From Aequorivita soesokkakensis (GTDB taxonomy: Bacteria > Bacteroidota > Bacteroidia > Flavobacteriales > Flavobacteriaceae), in assembly GCF_001641085.1 (NCBI RefSeq), contig NZ_LXIE01000023.1, positions 62,001-126,000 of the forward strand: a DNA stretch of 64,000 nucleotides, in the 5' to 3' direction. Below, piece by piece: positions 8,104-17,406 of this stretch. The notes beneath the pieces were generated by a model. That model was not told where the DNA came from and did not search any database. It saw only the letters and a list, made by a program, of their open reading frames with translations. Position numbers and translations under genes: made by a program. Numbering within the stretch: the first letter of the stretch is position 1; every line of letters starts with the position of its first letter.

Positions 8104-9381
8104 ATGAAAAAGATAAAGATAGAAGCTGACTTGATGGAAATTTTAAAAAAAGGGGGAATAGCCCTTTTTTTAAGGATATTAGGTTTTCTTGCCGGCTATC
8201 TTTTTGTCTATTATACCGTGCGTTATTTTGGCGCGGAAACTCAAGGAAGAATTTCCCTAAGCTTTTCTTTTCTGATGATTGCATCACTGGTTTGTATTTT
8301 AGGTGCTGATGTTAATTTCGTAAAACTTTTCGCCATTGAAAACAATTTTGAGAATGCGAAGGGATTATTTTTAAAATCCTATCCGTTTTTTGTCGGTAGT
8401 TCTTTACTAATAGGAATTATTTTGTTTTTCAGTTCAAATTGGATAAGCGTTAATATCTTCAAAGATGCTGAATTAACGCCATTTTTGGAATGGACGGCTC
8501 CAAGTATCGTGCTCTATACTTTAATGCTAATAAACGCCTCAGTTTTTAGGGGGATAAGAAAAAACACGCTTTATGCATTTTTGTTTAATGGAGGGCGTTT
8601 TATATTTACAATGGTCTTTTTTTTGGTTTTGGTTTTTGCCTGGACCAAAGACCCAATTACAACCGCGATTGCACACACTGCAGCGGTTGCGGCACTTTTC
8701 CTAATCTCATTATGGTATTTGGGAAAACATTTATTGCCCCTTTCCAGACAGACCACTTACACCGTAACTTCGTTTCTTAAAGATTCTTTCCCAATGTTTT
8801 TGTCTGCATCCATGATTGTTCTTTTAGGATGGGCAGACACTATTATTTTGGGAATGTATGAGGATAGCAGTGTTGTGGGCCTTTACAGTGTTGCCTTGAA
8901 GATTGCAACTGTAGTAAGCTTTTCATTGCAGGCTGTAGATTCTATCCTTGCCCCTAAACTATCCCATGCTTTTCACGCCGATAATTATACTCTTTTTAGA
9001 AGATTGATCAAATTTTCTACATACATAAACGCAGTATTTTCAATTACTTCGGTGTTGGGTATTTTTCTTTTCAAGGATTTTATATTAAACATTTTTGGAC
9101 CAGAATTTATAGCTGCTTCCACTGCAATGATTATTTTGTCCCTTGGGCAATTATTCAATTCAGTAATTGGGCCCGTAGGATCCATTTTCCAAATGACGGG
9201 GCACCAAAAAGTATTTCAGAATATACTGATAGTATCATTTGTTATAAACCTTATTTTAAATTTAACGTTAGTAAAAGAATACGGTATTAATGGTGTGGCA
9301 TTCGCAACGGCATTTAGCTTAATATTTTCTAAAATAGCGAGTGCCATTTATATTAAAAAACTAATCTGGAAAGCGTCATGA
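8104..9381 (+). CDS. wzx: Oligosaccharide flippase (Wzx-like, MOP superfamily)
   Basis: 425 residues, almost entirely hydrophobic helices, about 12 membrane segments, as in Wzx/RfbX polysaccharide transporters. The N-terminal segment GGIALFLRILGFLAGYLFVYYTVRYFGAETQG is characteristic of this family. It would flip undecaprenyl-linked repeat units to the periplasmic side for polymerisation. The stop overlaps the next gene's ATG (ATGA, 9378-9381), tying it to the downstream polymerase-like gene. Confidence 0.85.
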   Translation: MKKIKIEADLMEILKKGGIALFLRILGFLAGYLFVYYTVRYFGAETQGRISLSFSFLMIASLVCILGADVNFVKLFAIENNFENAKGLFLKSYPFFVGSSLLIGIILFFSSNWISVNIFKDAELTPFLEWTAPSIVLYTLMLINASVFRGIRKNTLYAFLFNGGRFIFTMVFFLVLVFAWTKDPITTAIAHTAAVAALFLISLWYLGKHLLPLSRQTTYTVTSFLKDSFPMFLSASMIVLLGWADTIILGMYEDSSVVGLYSVALKIATVVSFSLQAVDSILAPKLSHAFHADNYTLFRRLIKFSTYINAVFSITSVLGIFLFKDFILNIFGPEFIAASTAMIILSLGQLFNSVIGPVGSIFQMTGHQKVFQNILIVSFVINLILNLTLVKEYGINGVAFATAFSLIFSKIASAIYIKKLIWKAS

Positions 9382-10613
9382 ATGCTATAACAAGAAAATT
9401 TTTTCTGTTTCTTTCAGCGCTCAGCCTGTTCAAATTCTTTTTTGAGAAATTAACAACGTTAAGCCTATTCGACTATTCAGACGAATTATTACTGCTGTTC
9501 TCCCTAGTCCTAATTACTTATGATGTATTGAGCAAAAGAAAAATGTCTCTTATACACATTGCAATATTTGGTTTTTTAGGTTATTCAATTCTAATAAGCA
9601 TTCTGTTTGGACTCAACAGAAACCTCTTTCATATTATAGTTCAAAGCCTTGTATCCATAAAGTTCTTTATAATTTTGGCTTCCTATGTAATACTGTTTAA
9701 AAACCACATGGAGGAAATCAAGAAATTTTTCTTTTATGTAATGGTTTTTGCGGGTATCGGAATCCTGTTACATGTGCTCTTGGGCGAAACATTCAACACA
9801 GTTTACGGTGTTTCGAAATATACAAGACCCGGTTTTTCAACAATCAGATATACTGGATTTTTCAGGCATCCAAACCATATGGCCTACATGGTTGTGGTTT
9901 TTATAGCGCTGACCCTAAATGATTTTAAAAATAAAAAGAAAAACATTGATACCACGGGATGGTTAAAAATCGTGATAGGCCTATTTATTATTGTGCTGGC
10001 CGATACACGAACAGCAATTTTGGCGATAGGCATACTGCTCACTTTTTTTTACTGGGGCTATATCTACAAAAATTTTCTTGTCTTTTTTGGATTTCTATTT
10101 TTGGGAATACTCACCGTGACCGCCGTTTTGATATTTACAGATTTGCCAGAAAGCATCATGGACAATATAGAGGCATCCTATAGTCTAGAATCTGATTATA
10201 TTAGGGGGCTTATGTTCTATATGTCTATACTTTTGATTGTAAAATATTTCCCCATAGGTTCCGGCGCAGGATCGTTCGGTTCAATTTATGCCAAGGACAG
10301 TCAGGTTTACAAGGATTTTGGAGTAGATAAGCGATTCTATTTTGTGGAAGAATGGGGAATTTATGACAGTAATTTCGCTTCAATTATTGGAGAATATGGC
10401 TTTATAGGAATTATTGTATTTATTATACTTTTTAGGTTTTCCTATCTGCATTTGAAAAGCAATTTTAGCGGCTTAAAAGCACCCCCGATGCTGAAAGCAA
10501 TGTTTTGGGTATTCGTTTTCTTTTGTATTTCAAACCCTATGCTCACAAACAATGTTTATATATTGCTGAGCGTTCCAGTTTTAATGTTAATTGCCAATAC
10601 GGAGAAAGCGTGA
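9378..10613 (+). CDS. O-antigen polymerase/ligase-like membrane protein 1 (Wzy candidate)
   Basis: 411 residues with 10-12 predicted membrane helices and a large periplasmic loop (about residues 270-335, containing GSGAGSFGSIYAKDSQVYKDF and EEWGIYDSNFASIIGEYG), typical of the Wzy/WaaL superfamily. TRPGFSTIRYTGFFRHPNHMAY, with its Arg/His pair, precedes helices in the usual place. Position right behind wzx makes it the best candidate for repeat-unit polymerase. Polymerases and ligases cannot be separated by sequence alone. Overlaps wzx by four bases; its stop overlaps the GTG of the next gene. Confidence 0.75.
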   Translation: MNAITRKFFLFLSALSLFKFFFEKLTTLSLFDYSDELLLLFSLVLITYDVLSKRKMSLIHIAIFGFLGYSILISILFGLNRNLFHIIVQSLVSIKFFIILASYVILFKNHMEEIKKFFFYVMVFAGIGILLHVLLGETFNTVYGVSKYTRPGFSTIRYTGFFRHPNHMAYMVVVFIALTLNDFKNKKKNIDTTGWLKIVIGLFIIVLADTRTAILAIGILLTFFYWGYIYKNFLVFFGFLFLGILTVTAVLIFTDLPESIMDNIEASYSLESDYIRGLMFYMSILLIVKYFPIGSGAGSFGSIYAKDSQVYKDFGVDKRFYFVEEWGIYDSNFASIIGEYGFIGIIVFIILFRFSYLHLKSNFSGLKAPPMLKAMFWVFVFFCISNPMLTNNVYILLSVPVLMLIANTEKA

Positions 10614-11641
10614 AAGTATTGCTCATAACCAGCATGTATCCCAGCCCGGAAAAAAAATATTCTGGGATTTTTGTGAAAAATCAATTTGAGCTTTTGCAAA
10701 AAATGATGCGTGAAGGTGAGCAAATATCCATCTTTTTTTTACGAAGAAAAATAACCTCTACTTTCGGAAGCATTACCAAACATTTAGTCTCGTTTTTTAA
10801 GTTTATACCCTATTTGTTTAAAAGCTATGACGTTGTGCATCTGCACAGCTTTTACCCTTTGATTGTAACGGCTTGGCTCTATAAAATTTTTCATCCGAAA
10901 ACAAAATTGGTGGTTACCTTTCACGGTATGGACATCAATCTACAAGTGAATAAAAAGAATGAAAAAATGTTTCGTTTTTTCGCAAAAAAGATTGACGCTG
11001 CCATTCCCGTGGGAAAAGAAGTAGCAAAAAATGTTACGGCAAAACTTAAACTTCCTATTGCGAAAATACTTCCCGTGGGCGTAAATTCCGCAGTTTTTTA
11101 CCCAGAATCGGATGTCCAAAAAATATATGATTATCTATATGTGGGGTCGTTTTTTGAAGTAAAGGGAATTGATATTCTCTACAAATCCATACAAGATTTG
11201 GGCAAAGAAACACGTTTCTGTATTGTGGGTAACGGAGAAGAATATCACAAAAAGTTTACAGACCTAATAAATGACGGTTATTCCATTGAATTGAAAAAAG
11301 ACCAAAGCCACGAACAACTGAGAAGTTTATACAACCAATCCAAGTTTTTGGTGCTTCCCTCGCGTTCGGAGGGTTTTGCAACCGTTATTGTGGAAGCAAT
11401 GTATTGTGGCACTCCGGTGGTTACTTCAGATATTCCACAGTTTAGGGAACAAGTAGTTGAAAATGAAAATGGTTTTACTTTTCCGCTAGACAATCCTGAA
11501 AAACTTACCGAACTATTGGGCAACCTTCTTCATATTTCTCCATCTCAATATCAAGCCCTATCTTTAAAAGCAAAAGCTTCCTTTAAGGAAATTTCCTTGG
11601 ACGCGGTTTGTAAAGAACTTTTGGAAATATATAGATCATGA
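10610..11641 (+). CDS. Glycosyltransferase family 4
   Basis: 343-residue GT-B fold transferase. The N-terminal domain begins VKVLLITSMYPSPEKKYSGI, and the C-terminal nucleotide-sugar domain has SRSEGFATVIVEAMYCGTPVV, with the two Glu of the E-x7-E retaining-transferase motif. It probably adds one sugar to the lipid-linked repeat unit on the cytoplasmic face; donor and acceptor are unknown. The start chosen is GTG 10610, overlapping the previous stop as GTGA. An in-frame ATG at 10505 would bury 35 unrelated residues inside the upstream gene and is rejected. Confidence 0.88.
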   Translation: MKVLLITSMYPSPEKKYSGIFVKNQFELLQKMMREGEQISIFFLRRKITSTFGSITKHLVSFFKFIPYLFKSYDVVHLHSFYPLIVTAWLYKIFHPKTKLVVTFHGMDINLQVNKKNEKMFRFFAKKIDAAIPVGKEVAKNVTAKLKLPIAKILPVGVNSAVFYPESDVQKIYDYLYVGSFFEVKGIDILYKSIQDLGKETRFCIVGNGEEYHKKFTDLINDGYSIELKKDQSHEQLRSLYNQSKFLVLPSRSEGFATVIVEAMYCGTPVVTSDIPQFREQVVENENGFTFPLDNPEKLTELLGNLLHISPSQYQALSLKAKASFKEISLDAVCKELLEIYRS

Positions 11642-12165
11642 AAAAATTTCTATACCTAATATATTTGGTTTTTTTCAGAAACACTCCAGAGGATTATCGT
11701 CCCTACAGCCTTTTTTTCCCACAACTTCGAAGTTTTTTGGTCAAAAACTTTTTGAAGAAATGCGGAAAAAAGCCTTTAGTGAAAAATCGTGCTGAAATTT
11801 CACTATATGCAACCGTTGGAGATTATTCTGAAATGGGCACGCGTTGCATGATTCAATCCAACGTTCACCTGGGAAGCTACGTTATTATGGGCCCAGATGT
11901 AAAAATATATTCCCGAAACCACAAATTTGAATCGTTGGATATCCCTATCGCGAAACAAGGCAAGCATTATCTAGAAACCTATGTGGGCGATGACGTTTGG
12001 ATTGGAGCCAACGTAATTATTACCGCAGGATGCAAAATAGGAAATCATTGTGTAATTGCTGCGGGATCAGTAGTTACAAAAGACGTTCCCGACTATGCTG
12101 TTGTGGGCGGCGTGCCGGCAAAAGTCCTTAAATACAGAAACCAGGCAGAAACCCCAAATGTTTAG
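11638..12165 (+). CDS. Hexapeptide-repeat acetyl/acyltransferase (WcaF/CatB-like)
   Basis: 175 residues with left-handed beta-helix hexapeptide repeats running from about residue 60 (CMIQSNVHLGSYVIMGPDV) to 165. The probable catalytic His is in YSRNHKF, and the C-terminal TKDVPDYAVVGGVPAKVLKYR is diagnostic for maltose/galactoside-type O-acetyltransferases. It probably O-acetylates a sugar of the polymer. Starts at ATG 11638, overlapping the upstream transferase by four bases. Confidence 0.85.
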   Translation: MKKFLYLIYLVFFRNTPEDYRPYSLFFPQLRSFLVKNFLKKCGKKPLVKNRAEISLYATVGDYSEMGTRCMIQSNVHLGSYVIMGPDVKIYSRNHKFESLDIPIAKQGKHYLETYVGDDVWIGANVIITAGCKIGNHCVIAAGSVVTKDVPDYAVVGGVPAKVLKYRNQAETPNV

Positions 12166-12190
12166 GGAAACGGTATAACAAGGCTGCAGG

Positions 12191-13054
12191 ATGGAAGAAA
12201 AACCAATTAATATAATATACCTTTTGGGTGCGGGGCGCAGCGGCACAACGATGCTTTCCACCGTTTTGAATAATCGTTCCAAAATTCATACTGTTGGAGA
12301 AATGCATCAATTTCTGGACTATGTTTATGAAAATAAAGACTGTTCGTGCGGCAAGAATATGTCTGAGTGTGAATTTTGGTCTCCCTTGTTAGCTGAAATG
12401 AATTTAGAGTTGTTGAAGAACAAAGAAAACGTAGAGCTTTCAAACAAACTGGAAAAACACTACAATATTCCGCTATATCTTCTGGGTAAACCATTAAATG
12501 GGACATACCGCGAAATGACCGATGTAATTTTTCAGACCATTCACAAAAAAGAATCAAAACCTTGGCTATTGGATTCTTCAAAATATATTGCGAGATACCT
12601 TCTTTTGCGAAAAAATAAAAAGGTAAATCTAAAAGGAATATACCTGGTCAGAGATGTTAGAGGCGTAGTTTATTCTTTCGGAAAAAATGTACAAACCCAC
12701 AAAAACCCGCTTTCCGCAATAATTTATTACACGTTGATTAATTTTTGGGCGCAATGGGTTTCGTTATTTGACAAAAGAATCATTAAAATAAAATATGAAG
12801 ATTTTGTAAACGAACCGGACAAAGCCATTCAAAAAATTGACAAACACCTTTTTGGAAGCGAAACAAAAACTTCCTATTTAAAGGACACTACTTTTGAAAT
12901 CCCGCATATTATAGCTGGAAATAGATTGCGTTCTGACAAACAACTTATTATAAAAAAGGATTTAAAATGGAAGGAAGAAATTTCTAGACCCAAACAGATT
13001 CTTTATTATTTGCTTGCGCTGCCATTAATGATTATTAATAAATACAGCCCTTGA
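12191..13054 (+). CDS. PAPS-dependent sulfotransferase family protein
   Basis: 287 residues. The N-terminal YLLGAGRSGTTMLSTVL (about 10-26) is the 5'-phosphosulfate-binding loop. IYLVRDVRGVVYSFGKN (about 154-170) is the 3'-phosphate-binding segment of carbohydrate sulfotransferases. It would transfer sulfate from PAPS to a sugar hydroxyl or a related acceptor. Its place between an acyltransferase and a polymerase-like gene suggests that the secreted polysaccharide is sulfated. The acceptor is inference. Cys-rich CSCGKNMSECEFW near residues 52-64 is typical of one bacterial subgroup. Confidence 0.8.
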   Translation: MEEKPINIIYLLGAGRSGTTMLSTVLNNRSKIHTVGEMHQFLDYVYENKDCSCGKNMSECEFWSPLLAEMNLELLKNKENVELSNKLEKHYNIPLYLLGKPLNGTYREMTDVIFQTIHKKESKPWLLDSSKYIARYLLLRKNKKVNLKGIYLVRDVRGVVYSFGKNVQTHKNPLSAIIYYTLINFWAQWVSLFDKRIIKIKYEDFVNEPDKAIQKIDKHLFGSETKTSYLKDTTFEIPHIIAGNRLRSDKQLIIKKDLKWKEEISRPKQILYYLLALPLMIINKYSP

Positions 13055-14241
13055 AATTTATTAGTCCAATAAAAAGATATGCGCTCTATGCAGTATTGTT
13101 TACGTTGCCTATGTTTATTAGGCTTAACAATATATTTCTGGTAATATTTTTTGCGCTGTTTATTTTAGAAGGTGGTTTTAAAATGAAACTGGACAACCTA
13201 AAACGAAACTATCGTTTAATGGTTCCGCTCGTTTTAATATTTTTATTGGCGTTGCTAGCTGCTTTAAATCTGCCAGAAAGCGTAGGTTCAGTATTTAAAA
13301 ATCTGGAAAAATATTGGGGATTGCTCATCATTCCAATCACTATTATTTCCTGCCCCGAAGAGTACAATAAAGAATGGAGAAATTTATTTATGGCGCTGCT
13401 TTGGGGATGTATTGCCACCTTGGCAATTTGCTACGGAAATGCCATATATGAAATGTTTGTTGGCAATGAACCGCTACATTACTTTTGGAGATTTAGACAT
13501 TTAAACCACCAATTCACGGCTATAGCAGATACACATCCTGCTTATTTGGGACTTTTCATAGTGGTTTCCATCACCTATCTTTTTATGGAATCTTCCTATA
13601 AAAAATGGGCTAAAATTATAATATGCTTCATTTTATTGCTTGGGTTGATTCAACTGGCTAGCAGAACTGCCATTATATGCACCCTATTGATGGGGGTTAT
13701 ATTGCTTTGGTCGCGAATAAAAACAAATTGGAAAGAAATAGCAATTGGTTTTGGGGTATTTGCGCTTATAGGATTATTGTTTATAAATACCGCAAGCAGT
13801 TTTATGAAAGAGAGGTTGATTTCTTTTCAGAATATTGAAAACGATCAACGATTGAGCCGCTATAAGGTTTCATATGACATATTTACGGAATATCCCGTTT
13901 TTGGAGTAGGGTTTGCAAATAAAGAAACTGTTAGAAAGGAAAAATATCTTGAAAATAATTTTATTACAGCAGCTGAGGAAAGATATAATGCCCACAATCA
14001 ATTATTGGAATATTTAAGCGTCAATGGAATTATTGGTGGAATCATATTCTTGGGCGTTTTTGGATATTTACTATTTATGGCTTGGCGGAAAAGACAATTC
14101 TTTTTTTTCTGGGCATTGGTTTTATTTTTTATAGCCAATTTAACGGAATCAATGTTAGTTGTAATAAAAGGAATAGAGTTCTTCGCCATTACAGTATCTT
14201 TGCTAATTATTTTAAATAAAAAGGAAAAAAGCTTCTCATGA
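13051..14241 (+). CDS. O-antigen polymerase/ligase-like membrane protein 2
   Basis: 396 residues, about 10-12 membrane helices. A large loop holds RYKVSYDIFTEYPVFGVGFANKETVRKEKY and the family motif YNAHNQLLEYLSVNGIIG, the Wzy_C/O-antigen-ligase signature (H near residue 313). Located after the sulfotransferase; the start is TTG 13051, overlapping the previous stop. The AHNQ motif is shared with gene 16102-17322 but is not obvious in gene 9378-10613. That makes these two candidates for ligase-type members and the first a polymerase candidate. Confidence 0.78.
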   Translation: MKFISPIKRYALYAVLFTLPMFIRLNNIFLVIFFALFILEGGFKMKLDNLKRNYRLMVPLVLIFLLALLAALNLPESVGSVFKNLEKYWGLLIIPITIISCPEEYNKEWRNLFMALLWGCIATLAICYGNAIYEMFVGNEPLHYFWRFRHLNHQFTAIADTHPAYLGLFIVVSITYLFMESSYKKWAKIIICFILLLGLIQLASRTAIICTLLMGVILLWSRIKTNWKEIAIGFGVFALIGLLFINTASSFMKERLISFQNIENDQRLSRYKVSYDIFTEYPVFGVGFANKETVRKEKYLENNFITAAEERYNAHNQLLEYLSVNGIIGGIIFLGVFGYLLFMAWRKRQFFFFWALVLFFIANLTESMLVVIKGIEFFAITVSLLIILNKKEKSFS

Positions 14242-15224
14242 AGATATTGATCACGCTGGATTACGAACTTTTTTACGAAAATAACCCGAAGCCTGAGGAT
14301 TGCATAATTAAACCGATGCAGGAAATTTTAAAAATTGTTGACCCGCTTGGGGTTAAACTTGTCCTTTTTGTGGATGTTGGGTATTTGAAATGTTTGGAAA
14401 AATATAAAAGCGCTTTCCCTGAACTGGAAAAGGATTATCAACTTGTCACCGGGCAGATGAAGGAATTGTGCGCCAATGGCCACGAAGTGCAACTTCATAT
14501 TCACCCACATTGGGAAGACACAATTTATAACGAGAAAGGTTGGGATTTTGACCTTACCCGCTATAAACTTTCAGATTTTACGGATGAGGAAACGTTGGCT
14601 ATAGTTACTGAATATACTGAAATACTTCACAGAATTACTGGGCAAGAAATAACATCTTTTAGAGCTGGCGGATGGTCCGCACAACCTTTTGAACCTATTG
14701 GAAAAGCATTGCTCCAAAATGGCGTGACAATAGACAGTACGGTTTATCCACGAGGATTATTAAAATCAAAGGATCAATGGTTTGATTTTAAAAATATTGG
14801 GTTCGAAAAATCAAGCTGGAGATTTTCAAAAGACTTAGTGAAAGAAGACAAAAATGGTTCTTTTTTGGAAGTAGCGATCAGCTCGTTTAAAGTACTTCCC
14901 TTCTTTTTCTGGAGATTTGTTGCCGTTCGTTTGTTGAAAATTTCGGAACACGTTTCCTATAGCAAATCATCAGCTGTTGGGCCTTCAAAACTCCATATTT
15001 TAAGATTGTTGCTGTGGCCGTCATATTCGGTTGTTGCTATTGATGGTTTTAAAGCCCGTTATTTGGAAAATGCCTATCAGTTTTACAAAAAGAAAAACCT
15101 TGAAGATTTTGTGATTATTGGCCACCCGAAGGCTTTCACACCATTTTCTATGAAAAAATTCAAACAATTTATTGAAAAGGAAAACCGCGCTAAACAAGTG
15201 GTAGTTTTTTCAGAATACAAATAA
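14238..15224 (+). CDS. Polysaccharide deacetylase-like (WalW/NodB-type) protein
   Basis: 328 residues. The N-terminal ILITLDYELFYE contains the acidic residue of the NodB motif 1. HEVQLHIHPHWEDT (about 78-91) matches the metal-binding His region, and TSFRAGGWSAQPFEPIGKAL the next family block. Such proteins remove N- or O-acetyl groups from sugars or are non-catalytic relatives. The canonical DD of motif 1 reads DYE here, a difference seen in the WalW-like subgroup. No signal peptide is visible, so action on cytoplasmic precursors is likely. ATGA overlap with the upstream gene. Confidence 0.75.
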   Translation: MKILITLDYELFYENNPKPEDCIIKPMQEILKIVDPLGVKLVLFVDVGYLKCLEKYKSAFPELEKDYQLVTGQMKELCANGHEVQLHIHPHWEDTIYNEKGWDFDLTRYKLSDFTDEETLAIVTEYTEILHRITGQEITSFRAGGWSAQPFEPIGKALLQNGVTIDSTVYPRGLLKSKDQWFDFKNIGFEKSSWRFSKDLVKEDKNGSFLEVAISSFKVLPFFFWRFVAVRLLKISEHVSYSKSSAVGPSKLHILRLLLWPSYSVVAIDGFKARYLENAYQFYKKKNLEDFVIIGHPKAFTPFSMKKFKQFIEKENRAKQVVVFSEYK

Positions 15225-15242
15225 AACGGTCTAAGAAAGGCT

Positions 15243-15992
15243 ATGGAATACAAAACCGCAGAAATTTTAGGAACACAGATAGAAAACCTTTCCCAGACAG
15301 AGGTGATTGAAATAGTTGAAAATGCTATTGAATCCAACAACCAAGTCCATTTGGAAGGAGTTAATGCAGGAAAACTTGCCGACATGCAAGTAGATCCCGA
15401 ACTAAGGGAAAGTGTTCTTTGCAGCAATCTTATTACCGCAGATGGACAATCGGTTGTTTGGGCTTCAAAAATTCTTGGAACCCCTTTAAAAGAAAGGGTT
15501 GCCGGAATTGACCTTATGTCCCAACTTGTAGAAAAGGCGCATGAAAAGGGATATAAAATATATTTATTTGGCGCCAAAGAAGCCATAGTTAAAGAAGTTG
15601 TGGACCAATACACAAAAAAATACGGACAAGAAATTATTGCAGGCTATAGAAACGGATATTTTAATGCTTCAGATGAGGAAGCGATTGCAAAGAATATTTC
15701 GGAAAGCGGAGCCCACATGCTTTTTGTGGCAATAACATCACCCATTAAGGAAAATTTCCTTCGCAAACACAAGGAACAGCTTAAAAACATAAACCTTATT
15801 ATGGGGGTTGGAGGCTCATTGGATGTTATTTCCGGAATGACAAAACGCGCCCCCGTATGGATGCAGGACATAGGTATGGAATGGTTTTTTCGTTTTTTAC
15901 AGGAACCACGGAGAATGTGGAAGCGCTACCTTGTTGGCAATTCTAAATTTATCTACTTAGTTTTTAGGCAACGTTTTTCAAAAAAGAAGTAA
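15243..15992 (+). CDS. WecG/TagA/CpsF-family glycosyltransferase
   Basis: 249 residues, family GT26. Diagnostic segments are GVNAGKLADMQVDPELR, ITADGQSVVWASKILGTPLKERVAGIDLM (catalytic Asp region), YLFGAKEAIVKEV, GVGGSLDVISGMTKRAPVWMQ and GMEWFFRFLQEPRRMWKRY. Family members transfer ManNAc, ManNAcA or related sugars onto undecaprenyl-PP-linked acceptors. No ManNAc dehydrogenase is nearby, so transfer of ManNAc itself, made by WecB, is the simplest reading. The C-terminal basic helix would dock on the membrane. Confidence 0.9.
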   Translation: MEYKTAEILGTQIENLSQTEVIEIVENAIESNNQVHLEGVNAGKLADMQVDPELRESVLCSNLITADGQSVVWASKILGTPLKERVAGIDLMSQLVEKAHEKGYKIYLFGAKEAIVKEVVDQYTKKYGQEIIAGYRNGYFNASDEEAIAKNISESGAHMLFVAITSPIKENFLRKHKEQLKNINLIMGVGGSLDVISGMTKRAPVWMQDIGMEWFFRFLQEPRRMWKRYLVGNSKFIYLVFRQRFSKKK

Positions 15993-16101
15993 GGGAATTT
16001 TTTTTCGCCTTCGCTTCAATTCCAATATCTCATTTCTATTCCCCATTTTCTCGGAAGAGTTTTTTATCTTCCCCTAAATTTTCCCAAATGCCCGTATTGT
16101 T

Positions 16102-17322
16102 ATGAGGATTTTGCTTGCCGCTATATACCCTTATGCATTTTTGCTGCTATACCTCATCATTCCTTTTGATGATTACTTTAGGGCGCCCCCAAATATTCTT
16201 TTGGGAATTCTTGTTGTGGCGTTTCCGTTTATTGTGAAGAAAGAGGATTTTAAAAAGTTGAAATCCCTTCCCATTGCCATATTCTTGGCCCTTTTTGCAT
16301 ATCTCTGTATCAATTCATTTCTTTCGGGAAGATGGGAGGAAGATTATAAAATTATAAATAAAGTGATGATAGCCATTGGCCTTGCCATCCTTTATATTCC
16401 GGTGGCTGATGTTAAAAAAATAAACACAGCCATTATTTTTTCATCCCTGGCGGCAATTATTTTTTCGGTATATAATTTTGTACTTATTACTGATGCAACG
16501 GGAAGTTTTGCTTTGGGGGAATCACCACAGGTAGTAGAATCATTGTTGATTGACAGGCTGTATCTTGGCCTTTTAAGCACTTTCAGCATTTTGATTTCCT
16601 TTCAGGCAATCCAAAAAAAATATCATCCCAACAACAATTACTATTTGGCAAACATCTTTGTCAATGCCATATTTATAGTTTTGATAGCTTCAAAAATTGC
16701 GGTCGTTTCATTATTTGTATTGTTGCTGATACGGCAATTTTATGGAAAAAGAAAAATCTGGAAAGCATTGATAGCCCTCATTTCTTTAGCGGCTGTTGTG
16801 GCGCTTTTCTTTCTTTTAAAAAATGAAAATAGTTTTCAAAAAAGTGAAAATGAAAAAATTTCCCCCCCAGCATTCATTGAAAAATCCATGACCTATGAGC
16901 TGCGTGCGGTGGTTTGGCATTGCGCCAATACTATCATCAGCAATGAGCCTTTTTCGCTTACGGGAATTGGTTTTGACGCTACCAAGGAAAAACTCGTTTC
17001 GTGTTATGATTTCCACATTACGGATCCCCATAAAAAACAGCGGTTTGTAGCGGAAAGATATAACACCCACAATCAATTTTTGGATTTTTATCTCAGTGCG
17101 GGCTTTATTGCATTACTACTCTTTCTGCTTTTTATCGGGACAAGTTTTTTTCCGGTCCGAAAACAATTTTTTCCTACGGCAATGCTTGCAATATTAATAA
17201 TGTATTGCTTGGTTGAAAATGTTTTCAACAGACAGATTGGGGCATATTATGTAGGTTTCATATTGATAGTTCTGCTAACGAGTGTTAAACCCACAGAAAA
17301 CAACCCTATAAAAAATATTTAA
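16102..17322 (+). CDS. O-antigen polymerase/ligase-like membrane protein 3
   Basis: 406 residues, about 11 membrane helices. A periplasmic loop around 245-320 contains ELRAVVWHCANTIISNEPF, and the AERYNTHNQFLDFYLSAG motif is the O-antigen-ligase signature with its conserved His. It is preceded by a 109-base gap, unlike most neighbours, and may begin a separate transcription unit. It resembles gene 13051-14241 more than gene 9378-10613. A ligase joining the polymer to a lipid or protein acceptor is one option; a second polymerase is another. Confidence 0.78.
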   Translation: MRILLAAIYPYAFLLLYLIIPFDDYFRAPPNILLGILVVAFPFIVKKEDFKKLKSLPIAIFLALFAYLCINSFLSGRWEEDYKIINKVMIAIGLAILYIPVADVKKINTAIIFSSLAAIIFSVYNFVLITDATGSFALGESPQVVESLLIDRLYLGLLSTFSILISFQAIQKKYHPNNNYYLANIFVNAIFIVLIASKIAVVSLFVLLLIRQFYGKRKIWKALIALISLAAVVALFFLLKNENSFQKSENEKISPPAFIEKSMTYELRAVVWHCANTIISNEPFSLTGIGFDATKEKLVSCYDFHITDPHKKQRFVAERYNTHNQFLDFYLSAGFIALLLFLLFIGTSFFPVRKQFFPTAMLAILIMYCLVENVFNRQIGAYYVGFILIVLLTSVKPTENNPIKNI

Positions 17323-17338
17323 AAAGAATTGCAAATTG

Positions 17339-17346
17339 TACTTTTG
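17339..17346 (+). promoter_or_regulatory. -7 promoter box (TActTTTG) upstream of ugd
   Basis: Exact TAnnTTTG in the 84-base gap before the UDP-glucose dehydrogenase gene, implying a leader of roughly 55 bases. No clear TTG -33 element is seen. The leader contains an inverted repeat, CCTTTTC (17371-17377) and GAAAAGG (17386-17392), with an 8-base loop. Confidence 0.5.
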
Positions 17347-17406
17347 CGCTTAATTAACAAATAAAAGAGACCTTTTCCAGCTTTTGAAAAGGCCATAAAT
17401 AGATAG

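Noticed and set aside
10505-10609. Upstream ATG extension of the GT4 gene
   Set aside because: The 35 extra residues lie inside the polymerase-like gene and do not belong to the GT-B fold; GTG 10610 overlapping the stop fits better.
12207-12581. 124-residue open frame on the minus strand
   Set aside because: Antisense to the sulfotransferase P-loop region; no independent support.
15083-15613. 176-residue open frame on the minus strand
   Set aside because: Covers the deacetylase-WecG junction in antisense; both plus-strand genes have clear family motifs.
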